From NCBI GenBank assembly GCA_031285245.1, contig JAITWN010000188.1, positions 1 to 22,355 of the forward strand: DNA of 22,355 nucleotides. Direction: 5' to 3'. Origin of the DNA: Chromatiales bacterium. Lineage in GTDB: Bacteria; Pseudomonadota; Gammaproteobacteria; SZUA-140. Shown here in pieces: positions 7,052 to 15,698 of this stretch. Under the pieces are notes generated by a model, which was not told the DNA's origin, ran no database searches, and was given only the letters and a program-made list of their open reading frames with translations. Positions within the stretch are counted from its first letter, which is position 1, and the number at the start of each line of letters is the position of its first letter. The position numbers and the translations under genes were made by a program.

Positions 7052-8152
7052 CTAGGGCGCAGACCCTATGCGAGCAACACCGCCCTTGCCACCCGCCCAG
7101 ACTTCGCCCGCAGGCGTTACTGCAACCGCGTATATCGCGCCATCGGGCAGCCCGTCACCAGTGCCGAAGTTACGCCAGTGCCCATTTTCATAGCGCGACA
7201 ATCCTGATTCCGTGCCGAACCACAACACACCTGCGGCATCTTCAGCGATTGCAAAAACGATATTGCCCACAAGCCCATCATCACTAGTGAGATTGCTCCA
7301 AGCGCTACCATCGTAACGACTGACGCCACCGCCCCACGTTCCCGCCCATACACTGCCATTGCGCGCAGCGTGTATGCAAAACACATAGTCCGGATTATAG
7401 CTGGCACCACCATCGACGGTGACGCTGAGATCATGACGCGTGCGCGTACCAAGACCGGTATTGGTGCTGGATGGCAAACCAGCGCGATTCGGCGCGCCAA
7501 GTCCATCTTTATGTTTCCATTCCTGCCAGCGTTCACCATCGAACATCGAGATACCGCCTTCAGTACCGAACCACACTCGTCCCTTGGCATCGACATCGAT
7601 GCCATACACCCATTCATTCACCAATTCATCATGAAAGGTTTCAAAACGACCACTGCTAATATCGAGGCGATTGGCACCTGCCCAAGTACCGATCCAGAGC
7701 GTTCCGGGAGCGGCTTCGGCAAGCGAATAAACCCAGTAATCGGCGAGTCCGTGCATGGGGAAATACGTCTTCCATGCCCCATCATGCAGATGCGATAGCC
7801 CGCCACCATTGGTGCCAACCCAACCTTCGCCGTGGCTATCGACAAGCGCGGTGAAGACATACTCGTTGGCAAGACCATTACTGCGCGTCCAGGTATCGAC
7901 GACATCGAAAGAGTTGAGATCGATGCGCTGCGCACCGAGTGATGTGCCGACCCACAACTGATTCGCGGCCTTATCTACAGTGAGTGCCCGCACATAAACC
8001 TGCTGGCCGACTTCGAAGGTTTCCAGCACGCGCAGTTCGCGCGGTACAGCGCTGCTCTGCGCCTTTGGCGCAGCAGTCTCGCTCTCACTCTGCGATCCGG
8101 AACACGCAACGAGCAGCAGCGCGAGCGGCGTCGCGAGAAAAAAACGTGACAT
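7052..8152 (-). CDS. Seven-repeat Reg_prop beta-propeller lipoprotein
   Basis: The 366-residue protein has a short signal peptide with lipobox LVAC (lipid-modified Cys17) and a polar Ser/Glu tether. Seven propeller repeats follow, for example QLWVGTSLGAQRID, TLWIGTWAGANRLD and SVWAGTWGGGVSRYD. It is a paralogue of the next gene: repeat wording, repeat number and the blade 4-5 insertion (YNPDYV) all match, and only the anchoring differs. It starts three bases after the stop of the monoheme cytochrome, so both are co-transcribed. The residue after the lipid Cys is Ser, compatible with outer-membrane sorting, though this is weak evidence. No kinase domain or catalytic motif is visible. Confidence 0.85.
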   Translation of the reverse strand: MSRFFLATPLALLLVACSGSQSESETAAPKAQSSAVPRELRVLETFEVGQQVYVRALTVDKAANQLWVGTSLGAQRIDLNSFDVVDTWTRSNGLANEYVFTALVDSHGEGWVGTNGGGLSHLHDGAWKTYFPMHGLADYWVYSLAEAAPGTLWIGTWAGANRLDISSGRFETFHDELVNEWVYGIDVDAKGRVWFGTEGGISMFDGERWQEWKHKDGLGAPNRAGLPSSTNTGLGTRTRHDLSVTVDGGASYNPDYVFCIHAARNGSVWAGTWGGGVSRYDGSAWSNLTSDDGLVGNIVFAIAEDAAGVLWFGTESGLSRYENGHWRNFGTGDGLPDGAIYAVAVTPAGEVWAGGKGGVARIGSAP

Positions 8153-8155
8153 GGA

Positions 8156-8500
8156 TTAGCGCAACGTACGCAGGAAAGCCACGACGTCGAGGAGTTCTTC
8201 TTCCTTGAGCATGCCCTCGAACGACGGCATCATGCCGCGCCCAGCACGGATCGTCCTGACCAATTCGAGATCAGGCTTGAGCAAACCTTCGCCACGCGCG
8301 AAGTTTGGTGTGCCCGGCAATTGCCCTTTGCCATCCGCGCCATGACAATTCTGGCAATGCTGCATATAGAGCTGTCGCCCATTGTTCGAATCAGCGGCAT
8401 TTGCCACGCCCCCCAAGCACAGCAACGCAGCTACAGCAACTGCGACGTGCGAGAGTCGCGACTTCTGTTGAACCGCGCATTGAGTTGTTGATTGCTTCAT
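8156..8500 (-). CDS. Monoheme class I c-type cytochrome
   Basis: The 114-residue precursor has a hydrophobic signal core ending VANA-AD (cleavage after about residue 35), one heme site CQNCH (Cys49, Cys52, His53) and a GMMPSF segment with the likely axial Met (90 or 91). A C-terminal helix, LLDVVAFLRTL, closes the class I fold, so it should be a small soluble periplasmic electron carrier. The ATG at 8500 is preferred because GGGGGAGAGG lies just before it; the ATG at 8515 lacks a ribosome-binding site. It is the first gene of an operon with the two propeller proteins, so it may be their redox partner (inferred). Confidence 0.88.
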   Translation of the reverse strand: MKQSTTQCAVQQKSRLSHVAVAVAALLCLGGVANAADSNNGRQLYMQHCQNCHGADGKGQLPGTPNFARGEGLLKPDLELVRTIRAGRGMMPSFEGMLKEEELLDVVAFLRTLR

Positions 8501-8525
8501 GATCCTCTCCCCCATTTATTTGTTC

Positions 8526-8555
8526 ATTATTCTGGCATACCGCAAAGGCAGACAA
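8526..8555 (-). promoter_or_regulatory. Candidate sigma70 promoter for the monoheme cytochrome-propeller operon
   Basis: On the minus strand TTGTCT (8555-8550) is separated by 18 bases from AATAAT (8531-8526), matching the consensus hexamers at 4/6 and 5/6. The expected start is near 8519, giving a leader of about 20 bases with the ribosome-binding site. It would split this operon from the upstream ccm operon. Readthrough from ccm remains possible because no terminator hairpin is seen in the 69-base gap. Confidence 0.42.
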
Positions 8556-8569
8556 CACTGCGCATCACA

Positions 8570-9118
8570 TCAGAGATGATCCAACCCGGATAAATCGCCG
8601 GCATAGGCCGCCTCAATCGCCGCGACAATAGCGGGATCATTCCAGGCGCGATCACCGATCACGCCACGCAGCAGCACACCTTGCGGTGAAATAATGAATG
8701 TATCCGGATAGGCGCGCACGCCAAGCAAGCGGCGCACTTCGCGCGCATCGCGATCAATGAAATTCTCAAAAGCGATGTTGTGTTCCAGCAGATATTCGCG
8801 CGCAAAATCAACGTCCCCATCCACCGACAGCCCGATCACCACGAAACGCTGCGGATCAAGGTGATGCTGCAACTGTTGCAGACCGGGCAGTTCCTTGCGA
8901 CAGGGCGGACACCAAGTCGCCCAAACGTTCAGGATCACCAGCTTGCCCTGATAATCAGCAAGCAGTTTATGGGCGCCAGAGAGATCCTCCAACACCAGCG
9001 GAGGGAAAAAATGCCCAGCGCGCAAATCGTCAGGCGGCGGCCCCTGGCCGCAGGCTGCTGGCAAAATCAGCAGTGCGGCGAGGAGCATCCGGCAAACGGC
9101 ATTGCGCACGCCGCGCAC
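8570..9118 (-). CDS. TlpA/ResA-like thioredoxin-fold lipoprotein
   Basis: The 182-residue protein has a signal peptide with lipobox LPAAC (Cys23) and a thioredoxin/AhpC-TSA-like domain with the redox motif WCPPC (Cys70, Cys73) after VILNVWAT. A later AYPDTF carries the expected cis-proline. It should be a membrane-tethered periplasmic thiol-disulfide reductant, like ResA or TlpA, which keep the CXXCH cysteines of apocytochromes reduced or serve copper-site assembly. The start is GTG at 9118, six bases after the ccmI stop, with an in-frame ATG at codon 11 as alternative. It is the last gene of the ccm operon and the second thioredoxin-like protein encoded there, besides CcmG. Confidence 0.82.
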   Translation of the reverse strand: MRGVRNAVCRMLLAALLILPAACGQGPPPDDLRAGHFFPPLVLEDLSGAHKLLADYQGKLVILNVWATWCPPCRKELPGLQQLQHHLDPQRFVVIGLSVDGDVDFAREYLLEHNIAFENFIDRDAREVRRLLGVRAYPDTFIISPQGVLLRGVIGDRAWNDPAIVAAIEAAYAGDLSGLDHL

Positions 9119-9124
9119 CCGCGA

Positions 9125-10426
9125 TCAGGGCACCACTTCGTTGATGATGATGGCTATGGCGCCTGCCTCGCCAGGTCGCACCGTACCACTGCTACCCTGA
9201 AGGTCACCGCTCTGCGTCATAGCACTGCCCGAAGAAGAGATGCGCGCTACCACCACTACTTCAGCAAATTTCGACAGACTGAGCGCGGGATCCATCGCCA
9301 TGGAATCATCGAGCTCGAAATCCATCGGTAGATTTTTCGCCGGCACACGCAGCACTGCGAGCGGCATACGCGGACCGGAAGCCGCGCGCGCGAATACGAA
9401 CAACGTCGCATTCGGATCGATGCGGGCACGAAGCGCGGCATCGATATCGACCGTGCCATGCACGCGGGCGCCAGAGGCCGCGACTTGCTTCACTGTCGAC
9501 GGCGCGCCACCACTCGCGCTCTGCCCCGCGGATGGCAGGGAGTCAGGATCCGCGCCTGCCATCATCGCTTTTACTTCCGCGATGCTGTTCTGCATCGCGG
9601 TCGCCATCTCGGAACCCGGTGTCGCGAGTCTCAGCAGACGTTGCCAGTATTCGAGCGCTTGCGGCAAATCACCGCGCTCATAGGCCGCCGTACCTGCCAA
9701 CCACAATCCCTTCTGGTTATTGGGATCGATCTGTAGCGCACGCTCGATCAGCTCCATCGGCCGACCATCGAGCGAGCTGTCATTGTTCATGGCGAGCACG
9801 TCGGCATAATCAACCAAGACCTGCGGATTGCGATCATTCAGCGCCAGCGCTTTTTCCAGTGCCGGCTTGGCGAGATCAAGGCGCTCAAGGAAAAGGTAGG
9901 ACCGCCCGAGCATCGTCCAGCCCTCTTCATCCTGCGGATTTTCAGCAAGATGCTGCTCAAGGCTCGCGATCATCTGCGCGATCTGATCATGCACGGGCTC
10001 ACCATCGGCGCCGACCACGGTCTGCGTATTCGCAGCAGCTTGCTGATCCATGGCCTGCGGCGTGCCAAACTTCATATACAGCCCAGCCGCCGCCATGGGA
10101 ATGATTGCGGTAATGAGCACCGCCGCAATCACCGCGCTGCGGCCAAAATCTTTATTGTTCAGGGTAGCGGGTTGCTCTGCCCCATCGACATCGTCGAGCA
10201 TGCGTAGCTTGAGCTCCTCGCTGCTTTGCTCGTACTGCTCACGCGTAATGGTGTCGCTCGCGAGATCGCGATCGAGCTCCTTCATCTGATCTCGATATAC
10301 CGAAATATTGAGCTCGCGCCGATTGGTCGCAGCTTGCGCACCCGCTTCTTTCTTCAGCAGCGGTGGCACGATGAACAGCACAGCGGCGAGCACAAACAGC
10401 GCCGCGACGATGAAGAATACGGTCAT
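9125..10426 (-). CDS. ccmI: Cytochrome c-type biogenesis protein CcmI (TPR apocytochrome chaperone)
   Basis: CcmI binds apocytochrome c and delivers it to the CcmFH heme lyase. From the ATG at 10426 it has 433 residues. TM1 is near residues 2-20; a cytoplasmic loop contains the family motif VYRDQ with a Glu/Asp-rich helix; TM2 is near 97-115. A periplasmic TPR region (about 145-260, with GWTMLGRSYLFLERLDLA) follows, then a C-terminal beta-rich domain starting VHGTVDID. This is the long, fused form, equal to the C-terminal part of E. coli CcmH. A TTG nine bases upstream is an alternative start. The gap to ccmH is 15 bases and contains AAGGGAA. Confidence 0.93.
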   Translation of the reverse strand: MTVFFIVAALFVLAAVLFIVPPLLKKEAGAQAATNRRELNISVYRDQMKELDRDLASDTITREQYEQSSEELKLRMLDDVDGAEQPATLNNKDFGRSAVIAAVLITAIIPMAAAGLYMKFGTPQAMDQQAAANTQTVVGADGEPVHDQIAQMIASLEQHLAENPQDEEGWTMLGRSYLFLERLDLAKPALEKALALNDRNPQVLVDYADVLAMNNDSSLDGRPMELIERALQIDPNNQKGLWLAGTAAYERGDLPQALEYWQRLLRLATPGSEMATAMQNSIAEVKAMMAGADPDSLPSAGQSASGGAPSTVKQVAASGARVHGTVDIDAALRARIDPNATLFVFARAASGPRMPLAVLRVPAKNLPMDFELDDSMAMDPALSLSKFAEVVVVARISSSGSAMTQSGDLQGSSGTVRPGEAGAIAIIINEVVP

Positions 10427-10441
10427 TCCGAGCAATTCCCT

Positions 10442-10954
10442 TTAGACTTGATCACTACCAGAGAGCATGGCTTCAGCGCGTCGGCGCTGTTCATCGCTGA
10501 CCGCAGATCCTGCGGCCTCGGCACCGCGGCGCCTGCGGATAACCAGATACAGCGCGCCAAGCGCGACCACCGCCAATACCCCTGGGCCGACCCACAGCAA
10601 CACTGTGTACGCGCGTAGCGGTGGCCGGAACAAAATGAAATCGCCATAGCGCTCGACGAGAAAGGTCTTGATCTGCGCATCGGAACTACCGTCTGCGATC
10701 ATGCGATTGATCTCAAAACGGATGTCATCCGAAAAGCCGGAGTCAGATTCAGCGATCGACTGTCCCTGACATACCAGGCAGCGCAATTCCGCCTCCAGCT
10801 TCTTGGCGCGCTCATACGTAGCAAAATCCTGGGTAGGACGTATGGCTTGGATGGATTCAGCCTGCGCTGGCAACGCGGCAGCGAACCACCATCCCATGGC
10901 GAGCAGGAAAAGACCGCGGCGAACTGCGCCATGAACGATAGATACAAAGCCCAT
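10442..10954 (-). CDS. ccmH: Cytochrome c-type biogenesis protein CcmH (short form)
   Basis: CcmH is a periplasmic membrane-anchored thiol oxidoreductase that reduces apocytochrome CXXCH disulfides for heme ligation with CcmF. The 170-residue protein has a signal peptide ending ALPAQA. The diagnostic motif is LRCLVCQGQSI (Cys59, Cys62), on a three-helix bundle with GFSDDIRFEI. One transmembrane helix (about 118-138) and a basic C-terminal tail complete it. It corresponds to the N-terminal half of E. coli CcmH; the TPR half is the separate ccmI. Its ATG shares one base with the ccmG stop (TGATG). Confidence 0.95.
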   Translation of the reverse strand: MGFVSIVHGAVRRGLFLLAMGWWFAAALPAQAESIQAIRPTQDFATYERAKKLEAELRCLVCQGQSIAESDSGFSDDIRFEINRMIADGSSDAQIKTFLVERYGDFILFRPPLRAYTVLLWVGPGVLAVVALGALYLVIRRRRGAEAAGSAVSDEQRRRAEAMLSGSDQV

Positions 10955-11499
10955 CAGCTTGGCCGCTCCTCTTTCAATTGCTGCACCAGCGGCAGGATAT
11001 TCTCATTCAGCACCTTAGCCGTCACTGGACCGATCTGCTTGTAACGAATGATGCCCTGACGATCGATGACGTATGTTTCTGGCACACCATAAACACCGTA
11101 ATCCATGCCGACGCGCCCATCGAGATCATGCAGGCTGCTGACGTAAGGATTACCGAAAGCCTTCAACCAACCGATGGCATCCTCACGCTGGTCTTTGTAG
11201 TTAAGACCATACACCGGCACCACACGCTGGCGCGCCAGATCGACGAGCACCGGGTGTTCCGCGCGACAGGACACACACCAGGACGCCCACACGTTGAGCA
11301 GCCATACCTCACCCTTCATGTCGGCGTTCGAAATGGTAACGCTCGGATCATACAGCTCCGTCAGCGCGAACTGCGGCGCCGGCTTGCCGATCAGCGGCGA
11401 TGACACCAGACTGGGGTCGAGCTTCAATCCGTCGTAAAAAAACACCAGCAGCAAAAGAAATATCGCCAGCGGCATCAGCAACAACAAACGGCGTTTCAT
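10954..11499 (-). CDS. ccmG: Thiol:disulfide interchange protein CcmG/DsbE
   Basis: This 181-residue thioredoxin-like protein is held in the inner membrane by an N-terminal helix (residues 4-22) and has WCVSC (Cys75, Cys78) in the periplasmic domain. GVYGVPETYVID supplies the cis-proline loop typical of CcmG. It passes reductant, usually from DsbD/CcdA, to CcmH or apocytochrome during maturation. No dsbD or ccdA gene is in this window. Its ATG overlaps the ccmF stop by four bases. Confidence 0.95.
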   Translation of the reverse strand: MKRRLLLLMPLAIFLLLLVFFYDGLKLDPSLVSSPLIGKPAPQFALTELYDPSVTISNADMKGEVWLLNVWASWCVSCRAEHPVLVDLARQRVVPVYGLNYKDQREDAIGWLKAFGNPYVSSLHDLDGRVGMDYGVYGVPETYVIDRQGIIRYKQIGPVTAKVLNENILPLVQQLKEERPS

Positions 11500-13502
11500 G
11501 AATGCGACTCCGCGGCGAGCGCCACCGCTCCCGGCTGCGCCGGCGCGGGGGATTCGCCCTTGATGCGCTGCTTGACAGCAATGCGATAGCGTCTGTCGCT
11601 AACCGTCAGCACACCACCGAGCGCCATCAGCACGCAGCCGCCCCAGATCCAGCTCACGAACGGCTTGTAGTAGATGCGCACGCTCCATGCTCCATTGTCG
11701 ACCGGCTCACCGAGCGACACATAGAGGTCACGAAACAGCGTGGTATCGATCGCGGCCTCAGTCATCGGCATGCCGCGCGCGCTATAAACGCGCTTTTCCG
11801 GATGCATCGTCACCACTTCGCGACCATCGCGCAGTACCTGCACACGACCACGCATAGCGGCGTAATTGGGGCCGGAGTGCTCTGCCACACCATCAAAGCG
11901 GAAGTCGTAACCCGAAACATTGAAGGTATCGCCGGTGTCCATGCGCAGGTCGCGCTCGACCTCGAAGCCTTTGACCATGGTTACACCGATGATGAAGATG
12001 GCAATGCCAAAGTGTGCGAGCTGCATGCCCCAGTAGCTACGCGTCGTGCCAGCGAAGGGCGCAGTACCGAGCTCACGCGCACGACGCGCGCGCTGGACCA
12101 GCGCATACACGATGGTGACGATCACCCAGCTCGCGAGCAATAAGCCGAGCGCGATCATCGGCGTCCACTTGCCTAGCACCAATGGCAACAGCAAGGCCAC
12201 CGCCACCGCGCAACCAAACGCCCAGCGCAGACGCACCGCCATCGCGGGCAGATCTGCTTTCTTCCAGCGCGCGAACGGCGCAAGCCCGATTAGAAACACC
12301 AGCGGCGTCATCAGCGGCACAAACAGCAGTTCAAAGTAAGGCGCTCCCACCGAAGGCTTGGGGAAGCCCAGCGCATCGGCAAGCAGCGGATAGAGCGTGC
12401 CGAGCAGCACGGTGGCCATGGCAACCACCAGCAGCACGTTGTTCACCAGCAGCAGAGTTTCACGCGAAGCGCCCGCGAAACTACCCTCGGACTTCACGCG
12501 CGGCGCGCGCAGCGCAAATAGCAACAGCGAGCTGCCGACCACCACCACCAACAGCCCGAGCACAAACAAGCCGCGCTGCGGATCCGTCGCGAAAGCATGC
12601 ACCGAAGTGAGCACGCCTGAGCGCACGAGGAAGGTACCAAGCAGGCTCAGCGAGAATGCGAGAATCGCCAGCAGCACAGTCCAGCTGCGAAATACACCAC
12701 GCTTCTCCGTTACCGCCAGCGAGTGAATGAGCGCAGTGCCCACCAGCCAAGGCATGAAAGAGGCGTTCTCGACCGAATCCCAGAACCACCAGCCGCCCCA
12801 GCCGAGTTCGTAATAGGCCCACCAACTGCCAAGCGCGATGCCGAGCGTCAAGAAAATCCATGCCGTCGTCGTCCACGGACGTGACCAACGCGCCCATGCC
12901 GCATCCAGCCGTCCGCCGAGCAGCGAAGCGATGGCGAATGCAAACACGACCGAGAAGCCGACATATCCCATATAGAGCAGCGGAGGATGGAGAATCAGCC
13001 CCACATCCTGCAGCAGCGGATTGAGATCCTGACCATCGGGCGCAGCTGGCAACAAACGCGTGAACGGATTGGACGTAAGCAGCACGAAGAGCAGGAAACC
13101 GATCGTGATCAACCCGAGTACGCTGATCACACGCGACACCATTTCATCGGGGAGATTGCGACTGAACATGCTGACAGCGAAAGTCCAGCCCGACAGCATC
13201 AGCATCCACAGCAGCATCGAGCCTTCATGACCCCCCCACACTGCCGCAATGCGGTAGTACCAAGGCAGCGCGGAATTAGAGTGCATGGCGACATACAGCA
13301 CCGAGAAGTCATGCATCAAGAAGGAATACACGAGGCACACAAAGGCGATGACGATGAAGAGGAATTGCCCCTGCGCCACTGGCCGCGCCAGGCGCATCCA
13401 TGGCGTCACCCCGGTAGCCGCGCCGACCAGCGGTATCGTACCCTGCACCATCGCCATCACCAGCGCCATGATCAGCGCAAAATGTCCTATCTCCGGTATC
13501 AT
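11496..13502 (-). CDS. ccmF: Heme lyase subunit CcmF
   Basis: CcmF takes heme from holo-CcmE and attaches it to apocytochrome c. It has 668 residues, many transmembrane helices and a tryptophan-rich WWD domain around residues 227-250 (GWGGWWFWDSVENASF). Conserved histidines lie at the usual places: His172 (LHPP), His260, His302 and His497 (QLAHFG). WGGHEGSMLLW near residue 89 is a further family signature. A GGGAGGGAG ribosome-binding site precedes the ATG. The 77-base gap to ccmE is the widest within the operon and holds the short near-palindrome AGCTC-CTGATCAG-AGCT, without an obvious function. Confidence 0.97.
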   Translation of the reverse strand: MIPEIGHFALIMALVMAMVQGTIPLVGAATGVTPWMRLARPVAQGQFLFIVIAFVCLVYSFLMHDFSVLYVAMHSNSALPWYYRIAAVWGGHEGSMLLWMLMLSGWTFAVSMFSRNLPDEMVSRVISVLGLITIGFLLFVLLTSNPFTRLLPAAPDGQDLNPLLQDVGLILHPPLLYMGYVGFSVVFAFAIASLLGGRLDAAWARWSRPWTTTAWIFLTLGIALGSWWAYYELGWGGWWFWDSVENASFMPWLVGTALIHSLAVTEKRGVFRSWTVLLAILAFSLSLLGTFLVRSGVLTSVHAFATDPQRGLFVLGLLVVVVGSSLLLFALRAPRVKSEGSFAGASRETLLLVNNVLLVVAMATVLLGTLYPLLADALGFPKPSVGAPYFELLFVPLMTPLVFLIGLAPFARWKKADLPAMAVRLRWAFGCAVAVALLLPLVLGKWTPMIALGLLLASWVIVTIVYALVQRARRARELGTAPFAGTTRSYWGMQLAHFGIAIFIIGVTMVKGFEVERDLRMDTGDTFNVSGYDFRFDGVAEHSGPNYAAMRGRVQVLRDGREVVTMHPEKRVYSARGMPMTEAAIDTTLFRDLYVSLGEPVDNGAWSVRIYYKPFVSWIWGGCVLMALGGVLTVSDRRYRIAVKQRIKGESPAPAQPGAVALAAESHS

Positions 13503-13579
13503 CGCTCCCTCCCCTCAAAGCTCCTGATCAGAGCTCTTTAAAAACTCTTGATTCCAAAACCCAGGATCAACGCGCTTGA

Positions 13580-14038
13580 TCAAATCCCTGGCTGATCGCT
13601 CGTCGCCCCACGCGCTGATTTGGCGCGCTCGAGCCCCTCAGCCACTTCCGGCGGCATGTAGGTTTCATCATGCTTGGCCAGCACTTCATCGGCGTGAAAT
13701 GCACCGTCGAGGCCAAGCGTGCCCTGGGCAACCACGCCCTGCCCCTCGCGAAATAGATCGGGCAAGATGCCGGTATAAACCACTGGAATGCTCTTCGTCA
13801 GATCGGTGACGATGAAACGCACCGTCAAGCCATCGGATTCACGCACCAAGCTGCCATCTTCCACCAAACCACCGAGACGGAATTTGTGCTCCACCAGCGT
13901 GATGTTGGCAAGCGCTTCCGAAGGGCTGTAAAAAAACACCATATTGCCACGCAAGGCATTGAGCACAAGCGCGGTGATGACGGCGAGACCCACCAGCCCC
14001 AGCGCCAGGAAAGCCATCCTTTTTTGTCTGGGTTTCAT
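13580..14038 (-). CDS. ccmE: Periplasmic heme chaperone CcmE
   Basis: CcmE carries heme bound covalently through a histidine from CcmC to CcmF. The 152-residue protein has one N-terminal membrane anchor (residues 8-28) and a beta-barrel OB-fold domain. The heme motif VLAKHDETYMP contains the heme-binding His123 and Tyr127. It is the usual His type, not the Cys variant of some archaea and deltaproteobacteria. The ATG overlaps the ccmD stop (ATGA). Confidence 0.96.
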   Translation of the reverse strand: MKPRQKRMAFLALGLVGLAVITALVLNALRGNMVFFYSPSEALANITLVEHKFRLGGLVEDGSLVRESDGLTVRFIVTDLTKSIPVVYTGILPDLFREGQGVVAQGTLGLDGAFHADEVLAKHDETYMPPEVAEGLERAKSARGATSDQPGI

Positions 14039-14205
14039 GCTCCCACCCCCATGGAAACCTTACGGCTCATTCGACTCGCGCGTCGCAGCAGAGTTCGTCG
14101 ACGACGGCGCAGCAGCAATACCTCCACCACCAGCGCAAGCACCGTTACGCCGAATGAACCCCACACATAGAAGGCGTATCCGCCCATTGCAAAAAATTCA
14201 GCCAT
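14035..14205 (-). CDS. ccmD: Heme exporter subunit CcmD
   Basis: This 56-residue protein begins MAEFFAMGGYAFYVWGSFG, the CcmD signature. It continues through a single transmembrane helix into a run of arginines (about residues 33-42) and a basic tail. CcmD is needed to release holo-CcmE from the CcmABC complex. It is set by its position between ccmC (one base away) and ccmE (ATGA overlap), and matches the usual size. Confidence 0.93.
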   Translation of the reverse strand: MAEFFAMGGYAFYVWGSFGVTVLALVVEVLLLRRRRRTLLRRASRMSRKVSMGVGA

Positions 14206-14206
14206 T

Positions 14207-14950
14207 CTAGCGAGCCTCCCGCGCCAACTGCTCAGCAGCCCATTCGCTATGCACTTCGCGCTCGAGAATCTCGCAGCGTACCCGCATCAGCGCAACGGCG
14301 ATGGTATAGCACCAGGCTGCAACCGCCATGATCATCATGCCGGTCAGCATGGTCGCAGCCATGGTCGGCGCTTTGGTCAAACTGATCGAAGCGCCTTGAT
14401 GCAGCGTATTCCACCACTTCACCGAGAAATAGATGATAGGCACATTGACCGCGCCGATCAGCGCCAGCAGGCCGCTCGCGCGCGCAGCGCGGCGCGGATC
14501 ATCGATCGCCGCATAGAGAGATATATAGCCAAGATAGAGGAAGAGCAGAATCAGCTCGGAGGTCAGCCGCGCATCCCACACCCACCACGCACCCCAGGTC
14601 GGCCGGCCCCACAGCGCGCCCGTCCATAGCGCAATGAATGTAAACATCGCACCGGTTGGTGCGAGCGCACGCGCCATATAACCCGATAAGCGCGTATTGA
14701 AAATCAGCCCGATGCCGGCGTAAACCGCCATCACCAGATAGATGAACATGGACATCCACGCTGCTGGCACGTGGATAAAGATGATGCGATAGGAATCGCC
14801 TTGCTGATAATCAGTCGGCGCAACGACGAGGCCGACGTAAATCCCGATCAGCGCCAGCACAGCCGCAGCGGCTGCGAACCAGGGGATCAGTCGCCCCGCG
14901 AGCGGGTAGAACGCCGGCGGAGATGAATACTTGAACCAGTTGACTGCCAT
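14207..14950 (-). CDS. ccmC: Heme exporter / CcmE heme ligation protein CcmC
   Basis: CcmC loads heme onto CcmE. The 247-residue protein has six predicted helices and a WWD motif (WGAWWVWDARLTSE, residues 119-132). The two heme-ligating histidines fall at 60 (FIHVP) and 184 (NTLHQG), as in E. coli. The frame is open upstream to 15061, but the ATG at 14950 has AGGAAG eight bases before it and matches the family N-terminus, so it is chosen. It begins 64 bases after the ccmB stop. Confidence 0.96.
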   Translation of the reverse strand: MAVNWFKYSSPPAFYPLAGRLIPWFAAAAAVLALIGIYVGLVVAPTDYQQGDSYRIIFIHVPAAWMSMFIYLVMAVYAGIGLIFNTRLSGYMARALAPTGAMFTFIALWTGALWGRPTWGAWWVWDARLTSELILLFLYLGYISLYAAIDDPRRAARASGLLALIGAVNVPIIYFSVKWWNTLHQGASISLTKAPTMAATMLTGMMIMAVAAWCYTIAVALMRVRCEILEREVHSEWAAEQLAREAR

Positions 14951-15014
14951 AAACTCGCTTCCTATGCCGCGGTGCTGTCCGTTGGGTCGCAGTGCGACGA
15001 GCGCCAGACGAGCA

Positions 15015-15698
15015 TCAGTCGAGCGCGATACGCAGCGCCGCAGCGGTGACCCACGGTCCAAAGCACAACGCCATCACCAGAAACGCACCGAGCAGAGACA
15101 GATGCGCTCCCGTTTCCATACCTGTTGCGGCGGCATCCACCGCGCCTGCGCCAAAAATCAGCACGGGCACGCACAAGGGCAATATCAAGAGTGCCAGCAA
15201 GGCACCTCCACCCCGCAACCCCACCGTCAATGCCGCCCCGAGCGCACCGATGAAACTGAGCGCGGGCGTTCCGAGCAGCAAAGCCAAGGCGAGGATCATC
15301 AGCGCCTCGCCCGACAGACCGAACTGCAAACCAAGCAGCGGTGACATCAACACCAGCGGCGCGCCTGTCACCAGCCAATGCGCGCTCACCTTGCCAAGCA
15401 CGATCAAAGATAGTGGCTGCGGCGCAAGTATCATCTGTTCGAGCGTGCCATCCACAAAATCCGCTTCAAACAAACGCGTCAGCGACAACATCGAAGCCAG
15501 CAGCGCCGCCACCCACACCACACCAGGGGCGATCGCATGCAGAATCTGCCCTTCGGGGCCGATGCCAAGCGGAAATAGGCTGACGACGATGACGAAAAAA
15601 AACAGCGCCGTCACCACATCCACCGGACGACGCCCAGCCAGCATCAGATCGCGCGCGAGTACGCTGCGCATGGCGCCAAGCATCGTACCGCCGTTCAT
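15015..15698 (-). CDS. ccmB: Heme exporter permease CcmB
   Basis: CcmB is the transmembrane partner of the CcmA ATPase in the CcmABCD complex that frees holo-CcmE for heme ligation. The 227-residue product has six hydrophobic segments. Typical CcmB motifs are present, including RRPVDVVTALFFF near residue 23, FEADFVDGTLEQ and the LxPQPL segment. Its ATG overlaps the ccmA stop by four bases (ATGA). Confidence 0.94.
   Translation of the reverse strand: MNGGTMLGAMRSVLARDLMLAGRRPVDVVTALFFFVIVVSLFPLGIGPEGQILHAIAPGVVWVAALLASMLSLTRLFEADFVDGTLEQMILAPQPLSLIVLGKVSAHWLVTGAPLVLMSPLLGLQFGLSGEALMILALALLLGTPALSFIGALGAALTVGLRGGGALLALLILPLCVPVLIFGAGAVDAAATGMETGAHLSLLGAFLVMALCFGPWVTAAALRIALD

Noticed and set aside
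13516..13538. Near-palindrome before ccmF as an operator
   Set aside because: The symmetry needs a bulge, matches no site I know, and lies inside the operon close to the ribosome-binding site.
14951..15061. Longer start for ccmC
   Set aside because: The extension overlaps ccmB and lacks family similarity; the ATG at 14950 has AGGAAG upstream and places both heme histidines at the expected positions.
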